64,000 bases of DNA. It comes from Sialis fuliginosa. Lineage: Eukaryota; Arthropoda; Insecta; Megaloptera; Sialidae. Of this stretch, positions 23,515 to 35,900 are shown one piece after another. Numbering within the stretch: the first letter of the stretch is position 1; each line of letters starts with the position of its first letter. A program made the translations under genes and the position numbers. The stretch is from NCBI GenBank assembly GCA_961205875.1, contig OY540812.1, forward strand, positions 16,244,001 through 16,308,000, written 5' to 3'. Under the pieces are notes generated by a model. The model was given only the letters and a program-made list of their open reading frames with translations, had not been told where the DNA came from and searched no databases.

Positions 23515-26500
23515 ATGAATTTTGAACAAAGTACGCAATTTTTGCCTGGGGACCCACAGTTGGTCGATCATATAGTAGGTGAATTAAAATTTCAAGGTAT
23601 TTTTGATCAATTTCGACGAGAGTGCATTTCTGATGTTGACACAAAGCCTGCTTATCAAAATCTTCGTCAGAGAGTTGAAGGAAATGTATCAGGATTTTTG
23701 AACAAGCAGAAATGGAGTTCCGATCTTAATAAAAATCACTTAAGAGAAATGTTACGGCGCAACATTCAAGAGTATGTAATTTTACGAATGTTACGATACT
23801 AAATATGACTTGCTATTATTTTAATAATATTGGTTAATTAATCATTTTAGATCAGGGTACTTAGAAACAGGAGTTGAAAGGATTGTAGATCAAGTTGTAA
23901 ATCCAAAAATTAATACAGTATTTTATTCACAAGTTGAAGATGTAGTTTATAAATACTTAGGTATTAGTAAGCCCGAAAAAAGCAAATCACCAAAGTATTC
24001 ACTAACAATCAACACACTTGATTTACTACCAACTGATTTGGATCCCATTTCACCAGCATCTGATAAAAGTCACAATAAATCAGCAACAAAATTAGAAGAA
24101 AGTGTAGAATCAGAAAAGTTAGATGACAGTTTTAAAATGGATGAAGAGGAATCACCACCATTTGAGCCTTTAGATGATACTAAAGATTTTGTAATGCAGC
24201 AAGACGAAAATTCCATGGATTCAAATTTATCTGGTTTTTCAGATCTAACGAGTCATCATTCGAATCATAGTTGCGAAAATTTCAAAGTACAACCACCAGA
24301 TGTATCAAACCAAGATTCTCAACTATCAAGAGTTAGTTCTAATAGCAGATTGTCAATTATTACATCTGATAGCAAGTGTGAAAATAGTGCAAAATTATCT
24401 GAAGAAGACAATGCGTTACAAATTGACGAAAATCCTAATTCTCAATCTTTAGAAATTAAAGAAGAAGATGGAGTTAAGTCAGACGACAGTGATAATGTAG
24501 TAAATGGAAATGATAAAGTTGAATTTTCAGAAATTAAACAAGAACTAGAAGATTCTAAAGAAAAATTGCAAAATGATGCATCATCAGAAAATATTGAAAA
24601 CAAGTTATTGATTTCATGTAATGTTGAAAATAAAACAAGTAATGAATATCCAAAAGAATCTTTAAATAATTATGAAAAAATGGAAAAATCAAATGAATGT
24701 GCAGAAAAAGAAAACGATGTTGAAAAAAATACAGAAGATTTGAACACAAATTTAGAGAAAATTTGTGAAAAATCTATTGATAAAACTTTAGAGAAAATTG
24801 ACGAACAAGGTAGAGAAAAAGATTCTGATAAAATTAACAAAAAAACCGATGACTCCGATAAAACTAACAAAAAAGTCGATGAAAAGTATAACAGTAAATA
24901 TGATAATAGACGATCTGAAAAAAAAAAATATAGAGATGATAAGGATAAAAAAACTGACAAAAAAAATAAAGACAGGCGTAGTAGTAGTAGTCGTGATCAT
25001 GATAAAAATAGAGATAAACATGAATCCAGGAAAAGTAGAGATGAAAATAAAAGAAGCAGTGATGTACATAAATCTGAAAAAGATCAAAGTAAAGATAGAA
25101 AAAATGAAAAATCTAGACATGAAAGATCAAAATCTAATGATCATAAATCAAAAAATCGAGATAAAGATAAAAAAAGTAATGATAAAGAATATAAATCAAA
25201 AGAAGAAAAATCTAAAGATAAAGAGAGTTCTAACAAGAAATACAGAGATGATAAATATCACAGCAGCAGTTCAAAATACAATTCAAAAAAAGATTATGGT
25301 GAAAAAAATGATAAAGCTAAATCCAAGGATTTATCTAAAAGTTTATCAGAACATAAGTCAAAAACAAGCGAATCAAAAACAAAATCTGAAGAATCATCAG
25401 ATAACAAAGATTTATCTAAATACAAAAAAGAATCAGAAGGAAAGAAAGAAGATTCATCAAAAAGTAATTCTCATAAGTCGAGTCGCAATAACAAAGAATC
25501 AAAAAAAGAAATCAAAGACGATCATTTTAGCTCAAAAGAGAAAAATTCTGACGATCGGAGATCAACAGATAGAGATTCTAATGATGGTGGAACAAGTACT
25601 CGAAAACAAAATCCTTCTGGTAGTGGTCAATATCAGTCATCTGCCAAATCATCAAATGAAACCAGCCCAATCATATCGGGTAGTTCACGTTCCGGTGATT
25701 CTTCGAGTCAGTCTGATCACGTTATGTTTGTAGATTTATTCCAAACTAAATTAGGTACGTTTTATAAGCTTTCGTTATTTTGTATTGAATAAATATTGCA
25801 TGTTTTTCTAGATGAGGCAAATAAAATAATGAAATCTCCAAAGAAGATATCACATACTGAGAAAATGGAGCAAGACCATTTTACAAATTTATTAATACCT
25901 TCTCCTGAAAAAATTACAGATAAAACAAGTGATGATGAATGCACAATGAAAGATATACTAGTAAATTCAACTCAGAAAAGAAGTATAAGTGAAACAGATG
26001 TAACTGGTGAACCGATAAGTTTTAATGAAAAAAATGAAAGTTCTATTTCAATAAAGAAACCTCGATTTGCTTCAAATATTTTTGAAGCACGTAAACTTAT
26101 GAAAATACGAAAAAAGATGCACAAAATGGAACAAAAGAAACTAGAAGAGGTAAAAAACTAATGAAATTAATCAGTGAGATTTATGTTGGCTTGATTTCCT
26201 GGCTTCAGAAGTGATTTGTAAACAGACATTCTGAAGAAGACAGCCCTTTAAGTAAAGTAATTCAAAAACACCCAGCACTTTACTATCACACAAAATTTAA
26301 ATTAATCTTAAATGTTTATTATATTTGAAATAATATTGATTAATTCTTCAGTAGTTTTCTAAAGTAATTGTAAAAAACACTAGTCTATAAATGAATATTA
26401 TCGCCTAACTTTAAACAACAAATTTTGTAAATTGATATTTAATAAGTTTATTTACTTTGTTTTACAGAAACATTTAAAAGAAACCCAGTTATATAAGGAA

Positions 26501-27821
26501 ACTAATCCAGATTCAAGTTTAGTAGAAATCAATGTACCCAAAATTGTAGAAGAAATTATTAAATCTGAAGAATCTACACAACCAGATAAATGTGAATCTG
26601 CTGATGTAACCATTACTGATGAAACTACTAAAGATGAAAATTCAACAATAAATAAAGAAGAAGTGCCTGAAACTTTATCCGTTTCCGTAATAAGTAAAGA
26701 GCGATGGGATGCAATTGAAGCAAAATTAAATCAATCAAACTTGCTTAACATTGATTATGAGTCATATGGATATGATAATGAGACAACGCCTACTAAAAGT
26801 CCATCAAAAATTATTTATTCAGATGACGAAGAAGATTGTTTGTATTTCAATCCAAAATCTAGTCCAGCCACTGAAAGATATTTGAAACGTATAGCAACTT
26901 TACAAAAACTAGGTCCAGATGTTAGTGTGTCAAAAATGCTTTTAGAAGTGGAAAAAAATCAGGCAACTGATGCTAAAGTTGATAGGAGGTCACGTAAACC
27001 AAACACAAAATATTTAGCGGATTTTGATATTGAAACAGACGACATTGTCGAAACTAAACATGAAACAAAGTTATCTAAATCACTTAACAAAAAGAAAAAT
27101 GTTGATATTGATAATTCTGAAAATATTTCCAATGATAATAATAATGTGAAGACAGATATTCATTTAAAAAGTTAGTAAGAAACTGATAATTTGTTATAAA
27201 TATATTTGATATCATGTAGTAGTATTAATTAATATTTTTTATAACAGAAATTTCAAATGAAAAATCTACAATAAGTTCTGTAAGCCCATTGTCTTCCAAT
27301 AACGATTTAACTAAACAACGTCTAGCGATCAAACCAGTGAGGAGCGCTACTAAAAATCGCAAGAAAAAGAAATCTGAGCAGACTACAACTGGTAAATTAT
27401 ACTAACTTTAATAATCTGTTTTAGATTTTTATATATGTTTATTTTTAGCACTTGAAACAAGTTTAAATGAATCATTTTTTCTTCCACCAAGTCCTGAAAG
27501 TGATGTATCTGCTTCTTCAGCTGATCTTAAGACAACTGCAAATAAAAGAAAATTGTCAGATCCTGAAGTTGTTATGCCAAAACAGAATAAACCTGAAAGA
27601 GGTATAAATTTAATATTATATATGTTTTTATATACTTATAATTAATGTACTAAATAACAGATAAGAAATATATTTATTGACGTTTTTTATCAACAGCAAC
27701 ACGGTCTTCCAAGACAGCTACACAAAGATATTCAAGTGATGATCTATATAAACCAAGACCCTTATTTGCAAGCAGTAGACGATCGAGAGGATTATCTAGT
27801 AATTCAACAACATTAAAATAA
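23515..27821 (+). CDS. BOD1L: BOD1 / BOD1L1-type protein with N-terminal Shg1 domain
   Basis: Family members carry an N-terminal Shg1 (FAM44/BOD1) domain. They act with SET1/COMPASS H3K4 methyltransferase, in chromosome biorientation and in protection of stalled forks. Exons: 23515-23771, 23851-25754, 25812-26149, 26468-27170, 27248-27391, 27449-27601 and 27697-27821. All phases agree, giving 1,207 residues. Residues of about 10-120 carry the domain (DHIVGELKFQGIFDQFRREC, NLRQRVEGNVSGFL, ETGVERIVDQVV, VEDVVYKYLGI). The rest is disordered: an acidic Ser/Glu/Asp part, then a Lys/Asp/Arg/Ser-rich stretch (about 24840-25560), then SP-rich and basic C-terminal pieces. A length near 1,200 fits insect members rather than the roughly 3,000-residue vertebrate BOD1L1. 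Confidence 0.9.
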
Positions 27822-27861
27822 CTTATATGCCTTACAATAAGTTTACATATAATCAGTTATA

Positions 27862-27867
27862 AATAAA
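27862..27867 (+). terminator. Poly(A) signal of BOD1L
   Basis: AATAAA, 40 bases after the BOD1L stop codon. Confidence 0.45.
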
Positions 27868-28275
27868 ATATATTTGTTACATTAAGGATGTGTAAGGTGT
27901 CATTTTTTACACCTGTGTTTAGATTTATAAACAAACTGAACCAGCATATTTGAACTGGTTCAACTTGTTGAAAATGCCTGCAACGTAATTATTATTAATA
28001 ATTTAACATGTTGAATTATTAATTAATATTGCTGTATCTTCAAAAAATATCTACTTCATGAGGTATTTAAAATTTTGAAGTATTTTTGTTTTACGCAGTC
28101 CGCGTTTTTTATATATCGTAATCTTCTACCAGATTATTTTTAATAATTGAAAACATTCAAGTTAAATTGAGATATGGGTATATTTGGTAAAATGACATTA
28201 TTAAACGAGGTAATTAATAAAGAATGAATAATTTTTATAGTAATAAGTAATGCTATTAGCAATGTATATAATAAG

Positions 28276-28565
28276 TAGAGATTGGAAAAAAAGTTGTTAT
28301 TTTCAATGAAATAGTTACTAGTTGAATTTTTTTTCGGAAAATAGTTGGTAAAAATTTTTTTTTACGATTTAATAATAATTAGTGCAAACGAAGCAGTAAA
28401 AAGTGTCACAAATAGTTTAAAAATAGTTGGAAAGGTAGTTGCAAATAGTTGATTTCAAATTGTGTACAATCAAACTAGTTTTCTGAAAACGGTGGAGATA
28501 TGTAATAAAAATTACAATAAATGCATTTTTACGCAATAGTTGAAAAACTATTTATCCAATCTCTA
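28276..28565. mobile_element. hAT-type MITE with perfect 8-bp TSD
   Basis: The 11-bp perfect TIRs (TAGAGATTGGA and its inverse TCCAATCTCTA) are flanked by ATAATAAG on both sides (28268-28275 and 28566-28573). The 290-bp interior is full of AATAGTTG-like words and has no coding capacity. Confidence 0.82.
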
Positions 28566-28627
28566 ATAATAAGATATAAATAAATAATTTGATAATTAAA
28601 AATTTTTTTTAGATTTTTAATGGTGAA

Positions 28628-28752
28628 AAGTTGTTTGGATGGAAATTTGAACAAAGATAATTTGCCCGAATTTTTTTTTTAATTCAACTATCGTTGGTCA
28701 GGGCAATCTCTACGAGCCTAATCAAAAAAAAAACTTTCCATTTGAACAACTT
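28628..28752. repeat. Inverted-repeat segment, possible MITE
   Basis: AAGTTGTTTGGATGGAAA at 28628-28645 is matched in inverted form by TTTCCATTTGAACAACTT at 28735-28752, with three mismatches. The 89-base centre is non-coding. No target duplication was found. Confidence 0.45.
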
Positions 28753-29046
28753 TACTAAGCCCGTTAAAAGTATGTAGTTATTTTTGAGGAAGCACTCTTA
28801 AGAAATTTTATGAGTGCTGTTACATAAAATATCGGATTATATAGAATTTATTTTTGTAATGAAGATTATGTAATAAATTAACATATTTATATAAATTAAA
28901 ATACTAATACATTTGTTTTATTAGTAATTGGTCAGTAAATGTGTTAGACAAAGTGCCAATATATCTAGAATATCTTATATTGTGTTTTAAATTCTTTTTG
29001 AAATAATAGGTTTTTAAATTAAACTTATATTTCAATAAAATGTATA

Positions 29047-29052
29047 TTTATT
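29047..29052 (-). terminator. Poly(A) signal of LysRS
   Basis: TTTATT on the plus strand (AATAAA on the minus strand), about 47 bases beyond the LysRS stop codon. Confidence 0.45.
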
Positions 29053-29098
29053 AAGTAACAATAAATAGAGTTACACATTTAGCACAAAACTAAATCTA

Positions 29099-31508
29099 TT
29101 ATTGTTTTTCTTTATTTTCTTCTTCCTCCTCTCGATTCTTATTCGGATCATCTGGCTTCATTGCTGGAAACAGTAGCACTTCCTAAAAGATAAAAGATTT
29201 ATATAACGATAAATATGTTCATGCGGTCAATAATGTAACAAACATACCTTAATATTATTATTGTCGGTTAAAAACATTGTAAGTCTATCAATACCAAGTC
29301 CCCAACCAGCTGTCGGAGGTAAACCATACTCTAATGCTACACAAAAATTCTCATCAACCATTTGTGCTTCATCATCGCCAGCTGCTTTATCTTTAGCCTG
29401 TTGTTCAAACCTTTCTCTTTGTACAACTGGATCATTTAATTCTGTATAAGCATTACACAATTCTTTATGCATTACAAACAATTCAAACCTCTCTGTAAGA
29501 CCTTCGTGTGTTCTATGCCACTAAAAATAAAAATAATTCAATTTTTTGTTTGGTGGTAGTATTTTAATTATCAGGGTGTTAAAATATACGAAATTTTAAG
29601 AGCATACTGCTTAAAACTAAGTTTTATCATCATGGGTTTGTAAACCAATCCTTAGATATGAGTAGTCTAGAATTTTGGTAAATTAAATGAATTTATTGAA
29701 ATGAGGTATTTGGTCTATAGTTTTAAAATAACTTACTTTAGCTAAAGGACTCATAAACTGAGGATGATCTGTTATAAATGTTGGATTAAGAATTTTCTCC
29801 TCTAGAAACTCTCCAACAAGTTTGTCCAGCAACCTTGCAGCTGTTCTTGGAGGTGGACATTCAACATTGTGCTTAATGCATAAGTTATCTACGAACTGCG
29901 TTCCTGCAGAAGTCGCAAGTTCTGTTGCTGATGGAAATTTGATATTTAATTCTTTTTCAAGTGAAGGTATCATTGGAAGTCGTTTAAATGGTGGAGTAAA
30001 GTCTATATCTACAGCCTCTCCTTCTGGACCATCAGGATGGTACTGTATTTTATAAGTACCGTAAATGGTCTTTACCATACCTAAAGATAAGTAAATTAAT
30101 CGTTTGACAACAAGATAATATTATTAGTCAAATACCTGATATCATCTCTTCAGTTAATTGCATGAGATCATTGTAATCCGCATACGCCATATAAAATTCA
30201 CATGTTGTAAATTCAGGATTATGCGTCATGTCAATTCCTTCATTACGAAACAGCCTTCCTATTTCATAAACACGATCAATACCTCCAACTATCAACATCT
30301 TATGATACAGTTCAGGTGCTATCCGTAAAAATAGATCCATATTGAGTTCATTATGATGTGTGACAAAAGGTTTGGCACAAGCGCCACCTGCGATCATGTT
30401 CATTATTGGTGTTTCCACTTCAAGAAACCCGTGGCCATCCAAAAACTTACGCACATATGATATTATACGAGAACGAACATAAAAAATTTGCCGAACACGA
30501 TCATTGAGAATTAAATCAAGATAACGTTGCCTAAATCTTGTTTCTTTGTCCTTCAAACCAAAATGTAAGTGTGGTAACATGTGTAAGCATGGAGCAAGTA
30601 GAGTAATGCGTTTAGGGATGATTGAAAGTTCACCTTTTTTTGTTTTTCCTGGACGACCTATAAGAATTTATAATTTACAACATTAATATTTTCACTATCA
30701 CTTTACAATAAAATTTATTGAATTTTACTGACCTACACAGCCAACAATATCTCCCCGTCTAAGTTTCTCCAAATCCACTTGAAATGTTTCTTCAGATTCG
30801 AACATTTTAGCATTTGCCATTACTTGGAGTTTTACACCTTCACCTCTCAAATCATAAAATATTAATTTAGCTCCCGATTCACGTATAGCATGAATACGTC
30901 CTGAAACACTAACAATTTCATCTTCCAAAACTTGCCCGTCTGCAAGATTCCCATATTTCTCAAGAAAATCTTGTAATGATATTGATACATTAAATTTATG
31001 AGGATACGGATTTTGATTTGTTTGCTTCAATTGAGCAACAGCAAGTGATCTTAAGCGGAAAAATTCGTTAGGAGATATTTCCTCTTCTGTTTGTTTTTTA
31101 ACAGGTACTTCTTTTACAGGCGCCGCTGCTGCTTTATCGGCTTTCTCTTTGGCTTTTTGTTCAGTTTTCAAACGACGTTTCAGTTCACTATTTAAAAAAT
31201 AATATATATTTAAATTTACCTTCAATGTACCTAACTTCTATGTATTATTGCATCACCTCAAAATAAAAAAAGTTACCTTTTAGCGAAATTCCCACTATAT
31301 ACATATATTCCTCTACTATTAGACAAACTTATAGAACTTCTAACATATGTGATATTTTTTAAAAATCTTTTTAAATTTGCCATAATTTTAATTTACAAAA
31401 AAACCATAATACCGACAAAAAATATCTGAGGTAACCTCAATGAGCAGTTCCAAATTTTAACATTTAATTAGTAACATACCTCTTTGATATCTTCTCTGTA
31501 TCAGTCAT
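29099..31508 (-). CDS. KARS1: Lysyl-tRNA synthetase, class II (cytosolic isoform)
   Basis: It charges tRNA-Lys with lysine. Minus-strand exons: 31480-31508, 30733-31187, 30136-30657, 29737-30080, 29248-29520 and 29099-29182, giving 568 residues (human cytosolic form 597). The order is a Lys/Ala-rich N-terminal extension ([19 protein letters not shown]), the OB-fold anticodon-binding domain (about 60-165, with NPYPHKF and [16 protein letters not shown]), then the class II core. Motif 1 ends with ETP near 243, motif 2 is [19 protein letters not shown] near 298-316, and motif 3 is GLGIDR at 524-529. No catalytic residue appears lost. The cytosolic start ATG is at 31508. An alternative first exon at 31277-31383 would give the mitochondrial form. 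Confidence 0.97.
31277..31383 (-). CDS. KARS1: Alternative first coding exon: mitochondrial LysRS presequence
   Basis: Between the cytosolic first exon and the common exon 2, an ATG at 31383 opens 35 codons plus two bases and ends AAAAG followed by a GTAAC donor. This is the same phase, and the same final AG, as the cytosolic exon (AAGAG, then GTATG). Spliced to 31187 it reads in frame into SELKRRLK and gives a 594-residue protein. The encoded leader starts [17 protein letters not shown]. It has several Lys/Arg, many Ser, Tyr, Ile and Leu and no acidic residue, as expected of a mitochondrial presequence. In many animals one KARS gene makes both enzymes by such an exon choice. Confidence 0.85.
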
Positions 31509-32022
31509 TGTTAAATAAATAACTTAAAATTAGATTTAATAGTATATATTGCAAATTTTAATACAAATACTTTGAACACGTTTTCAAATTTTCAACTTCC
31601 TTATGAGTACAGTCGATATTTCAGTACATACTCAGAAAATAAAGGACGCCATTATGAGCCTCCAATCACACTCCAACGGGGCCTCCAACTCACTTATCTA
31701 TGAACTCACTCCAACTATATTCCAGTGCCTCCAATAACGCCAGTTTCATAAACAATTGTTAAAGTTAAAATTAAGACAATTCAATTTTTTAATAATAACA
31801 GCAGATGATTAATTGTAATTTGCAATTATACTTCTCATTCATAAAAGGCAATCATAATAATTATTAACAAATTTATTTTGTTCAATTTATTTACACTTAT
31901 ATAAACCCATGAATATAATTGTTATGCATATTATTATATGGTGACCATATTTTTCCCAAATTTTTATGATAACAAAAATATTTGCCAATTCTATTATAAT
32001 ATATAGACAATCGTTATAGAAC

Positions 32023-32430
32023 ACGAGGGGAGGCTGAAAAGTTAGTGGCCTGAGGTACTTCTCATTATCGTAATTGTTTGTGCTATGGGTATGGGTCACT
32101 AGTTGCACAACTCCTTTGAAGTATAAAGCCGATATAGCCTAAAAATCAGATAATTTGTCTAATTACACCTCAAGTAATTAAACGATATACGATACCATGT
32201 CTCAGTCATCGTCGCACATTACAAAAATGGAGCACTGCGTATTCAGTTCCTGACCAAAAACAGTAAAATGCCAAGAAAAGTTTTTAAGGCAATATCTGTT
32301 ATTTACAAAGATTTTATTGTACAGACAAAAAATGGAGCCAATTGATTTAACAAGAAAGAGAGAGCCAATTAAAGACGACCCTCATGCCCGATTGTCTACA
32401 GAGTCCACACTAGTAGGATATACTATGATT
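32023..32430 (+). pseudogene. Decayed mariner-type transposon, 5' end and transposase N-terminus
   Basis: GAGGGGAGGCTGAAAAGTTA near 32025 resembles mariner terminal repeats. About 200 bases later, broken frames read RIQFLTKNSK followed by KVFKAISVIYK, and then, after a frameshift, KREPIKDDPHARLSTEST. The second string is close to the N-terminal linker of mariner transposases (a DDPRxGRPST-type motif). Stops and a frame change make it non-functional. The catalytic region and the 3' end were not found. Confidence 0.6.
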
Positions 32431-32644
32431 GGAAAAGAATTAGAATATACATATTTAATATATTATTATTTATATAATAATATTAATATATATTACATTA
32501 GTCGAAAATATAGGTACATATACAGTGATGCAGCTAGAAGTGTGTTTCTATTTTTTTTAACTACTAAATATAATTTTTGTTTATTTACTTATTTTGGTTG
32601 TAAAGTTATAAAGTTATATTTTTATTAACAAAATTTTCGGGCTA

Positions 32645-32787
32645 TTGTCTACATTGTCGTATTTACTTAGTTGACATTTTGATTCTCATATCGTAGTCTT
32701 CTTCAGAAGCAGTTTCAGAAACACTTCTGAAGAAGACTCCGACATGATAGTTGAAACATCAAGTAGAAAATACTCCAACGTGGACAA
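32645..32787. repeat. Foldback hairpin with 64-65-base arms
   Basis: Arms 32645-32709 and 32724-32787 are inverted copies with some mismatches. They are perfect near the loop (GTCTTCTTCAGAAG against CTTCTGAAGAAGAC) and enclose a 14-base spacer. Non-coding; likely a MITE or a retroelement-derived palindrome. Confidence 0.6.
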
Positions 32788-32990
32788 CAGCCTGAAAATT
32801 GAGTTCACATAGACAACGGCCACGAAAAACTAAAGTAAAAAATACATAATGTATATTGACAAATTTGGGGGGTTCTGACCCCACCATGGGTGCACCATAT
32901 ATATATATTTCAATTTTGAAAATATATATCTACAATAACCTTTCAAAATATAGTACTAGTTGTACTATACATTTAGTCACCGATATATAG

Positions 32991-35900
32991 TTATGGATAA
33001 CATTTTGTTTGATCGGTAGGAACAAAAGAACTTGTAGTCATTTTCATATCTGCAAGGCTTTTTTTGATTTTGTTTAGTACTTCTTCTTTTGGAAATTGTT
33101 CTCTTGTAAAAATCCACATATATTCTGTAAAGTGGTAATTATATATATATAAATATTTGTGGTATATGTATTACAAACACATTTAAAATTTCTTTTATCA
33201 TACGTGTGTTAAAGAAATAACCATCTTTACAAGTCCATAAAACCAAATGAGAATTATAATCTACATCAATCACATTGTAAAATTTTTCTTCATTAGTTAA
33301 ACCGCTAACGTCTAAAATGGATGTAGCATTTCCATCTGAATCCAAAACTAATTTCGCAACTCCAAATATAGATTGTCTACGAGCCAATCTAAAAACACAA
33401 CAGTATTTTATCTATTTTGATCTTTTTATAAGTAAAAAATGTATGACGATCAATATATACTTACATCTCATTGTACCCTGTGCTATTCATTATCACTGAA
33501 TTATTTCCAGCTGGGGTAATAGTCAATTTGACACAATCTAAACTTGCTTGAAGTAAATGAAAATATTTTTCTTGTTCCCACCATATTCCTATGCTCTGAC
33601 GAACAAATTGAATTATAGATAAATTCTATCTATTTTTTTCTAATTACATGTATTTATGCTTTAAATTCTTATATTGGCATTGCGTTATAGTAGAAAATAA
33701 AATAAAATATGAAGCTTCAAATTTATTAAGGGCAGATAAATATATTTTTTTGTTCTTGTTCATATAAGGGAGCGTCCATTAATGACATAAGGATGATTTT
33801 CAAAATTTTTAACTTCCTCTGCCTCCCCCCATGTAAGGGTTTGTAAATATAAGGTGACACCCTTTCATTAGATTTGTTTTTTAATATACCTATTTATACA
33901 GGTAGCAAAGTAAATTGATTAAACAAATTTTAATTGACTTAATATATTATGAAAAAACAATTACAACAACCGGAACTGATTTTAATTAACATATTTTAAA
34001 ATAATTAATTGAAAAATACTTTACGTAAGTAACATTTTTGAACCCCCTCATCCCTGAAAACCTTACATGATTAATGAACGCTCCTTAAACAAAAACATAA
34101 TATGTGTGTACAGTACTGTACAGACAAAATGTAACGTATGAGTAAATTTCCTAAACTGTCGTAAGTCACAAAGTCATGACCATAACATTGTTATATATTG
34201 GTATAAATATGTAACTATATAAAATATATGTTATATCTAGACAATCCGCAGATTGACCAATCTCTTTGGTCAAAGCCTGAAATAGATTTAATTTTTGGCC
34301 TTTGAATGGTGTGTTTTTGTAGTCAATCCTAGTAGGGACTAAACCAGCTAGTCAAAGATAGAAATTAAAATAATCTAGATTTTAGTTTTACAGTTGAGTA
34401 GTAATTGTATAAGATAAAAATACCACCTACAAGAAAATTAAAGAAAAATGAGTAAGCAAAGTGTCGCAAGGTAACACGAAGGAGCTGTTTATAAAAAAAA
34501 TAAAAATGTTATAATTGGAAATCTTAATTTTTCTTATTTATTTTTCATATTAAAATTGATTAGGCAAGGCCTGAAGTATTTTTTTATCTATACATTACAT
34601 GCAGCTAAAGGCTGAAATATAAAATTGTCTCAAACTTTGACCAAGCACGGTCAATTTTCTGGATCGACCAGTCAAACTGAGGAATATAACCATGTGTCAG
34701 ACGTTGACCGTAATATATATAGATACTATCAGGCATAGCTAGAGTTTGTTGCGCCCAAGGCAAGAACTTGAATTAGTACCCCTTATCATTACTGCAGAAC
34801 TTTTTTTTGTTCATCATATAAGAGTCAACACCTCCTATGAGGTTATTTTTTCATTCCCCTCCGCATTGTGTCTCCCTTAGCCAGTGGCGTAACTAGGATT
34901 TTTTTGGGAGGGGGGGGGGGGCAAAATAAAAAAAAACGATTATTTTCAAATTAACTCTTTTTTCACTTTCATTTTAAAAAAGTTAGTCTGGTGCAACTAA
35001 ATATTCTTTGGATACCAAATTGACTATCCCTATATATTGATATTATATTTTTCTGTCTCTGAGTATTAATATAAACTATAAACTTATAATTATGTTCTGT
35101 GCTAAAAACTATACCTATATAAAGACATTTAAACATATTTTGTGTTAATATGTATTTAATAGAAAAGTGAAAGTATAATTATAACTATTTTTGTAATATA
35201 TATTATACTCAGATATTATGTACTTAATTGTGGTGGGATAAAATAATTTTAAGAAATAAAAACTATGACGTATGACGCGCGCTTCGTACATGTAGAGGTG
35301 CGGTTACATCAAGCACGCCGCGCCGCGCTGCGCTGCGCCGAGCAGTTCGGCGAAGCGCGGCGCGGCGCAAAACAAAAAATTGGGGATAGAGGGGATTTGT
35401 CAATCTACATTAGTGTTTTTGTAGGTTCCATGATTAGTTCGTCATGAATTGCGATACAACTGTTAATTAATTAAACATTCTCAAATACATTAATACCTTG
35501 ATCTGTACACATCGATTTCTTATTATACTTTAGAATGACACCAATCACTCATTTTGTCAACTACAATACTGCAATTCAAAATTTCAGTTAAAAATTCTAC
35601 AACCCGTTTAAACTGAACGCGCACGAACGTGCATTTTTCTTTGATGTACCGACTCCGAGCGGATCGTAAATGTACGCGTACGAACATGCGCGTTTGTGCG
35701 CATTCGTGCGCGGTTTACCGTTCAAATCAGACATTTTGCGTGTTCGGCGCAGTTCGGCGCAGCGCGGCGCGCTTGATGTAACCGCACCTTAGCATGTAGT
35801 TGTTAAAAAAATCCCGCCAAAATTTGGAAAGGCACTGATTTAAATGCATCAATATGCATATTTTCATATTTGTAATTAATTATATACCTATGTACAAGGT

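Larger units (their letters stand above)
27822..29098. other. Intergenic spacer BOD1L/LysRS
   Basis: Tail-to-tail spacer with a hAT-type element (28276-28565) and an inverted-repeat segment (28628-28752). Otherwise AT-rich with no coding signal. Confidence 0.65.
31509..32990. other. Intergenic spacer LysRS/lipocalin
   Basis: Contains the LysRS promoter and 5' UTR, a CCTCCAA-rich stretch (31650-31740), a decayed mariner fragment (32023-32430) and a foldback (32645-32787). No intact gene seen. Confidence 0.6.

Noticed and set aside
24555-25733. Several long open frames on other frames/strand of BOD1L exon 2 (for example 24798-25733)
   Set aside because: Shadows of an A/G-rich coding exon; composition is purely Ile/Lys/Met or Phe/Ile/Ser repeats.
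35265-35447. Ala/Arg-rich open frame
   Set aside because: It is the GC-rich terminus of a MITE read in one frame.
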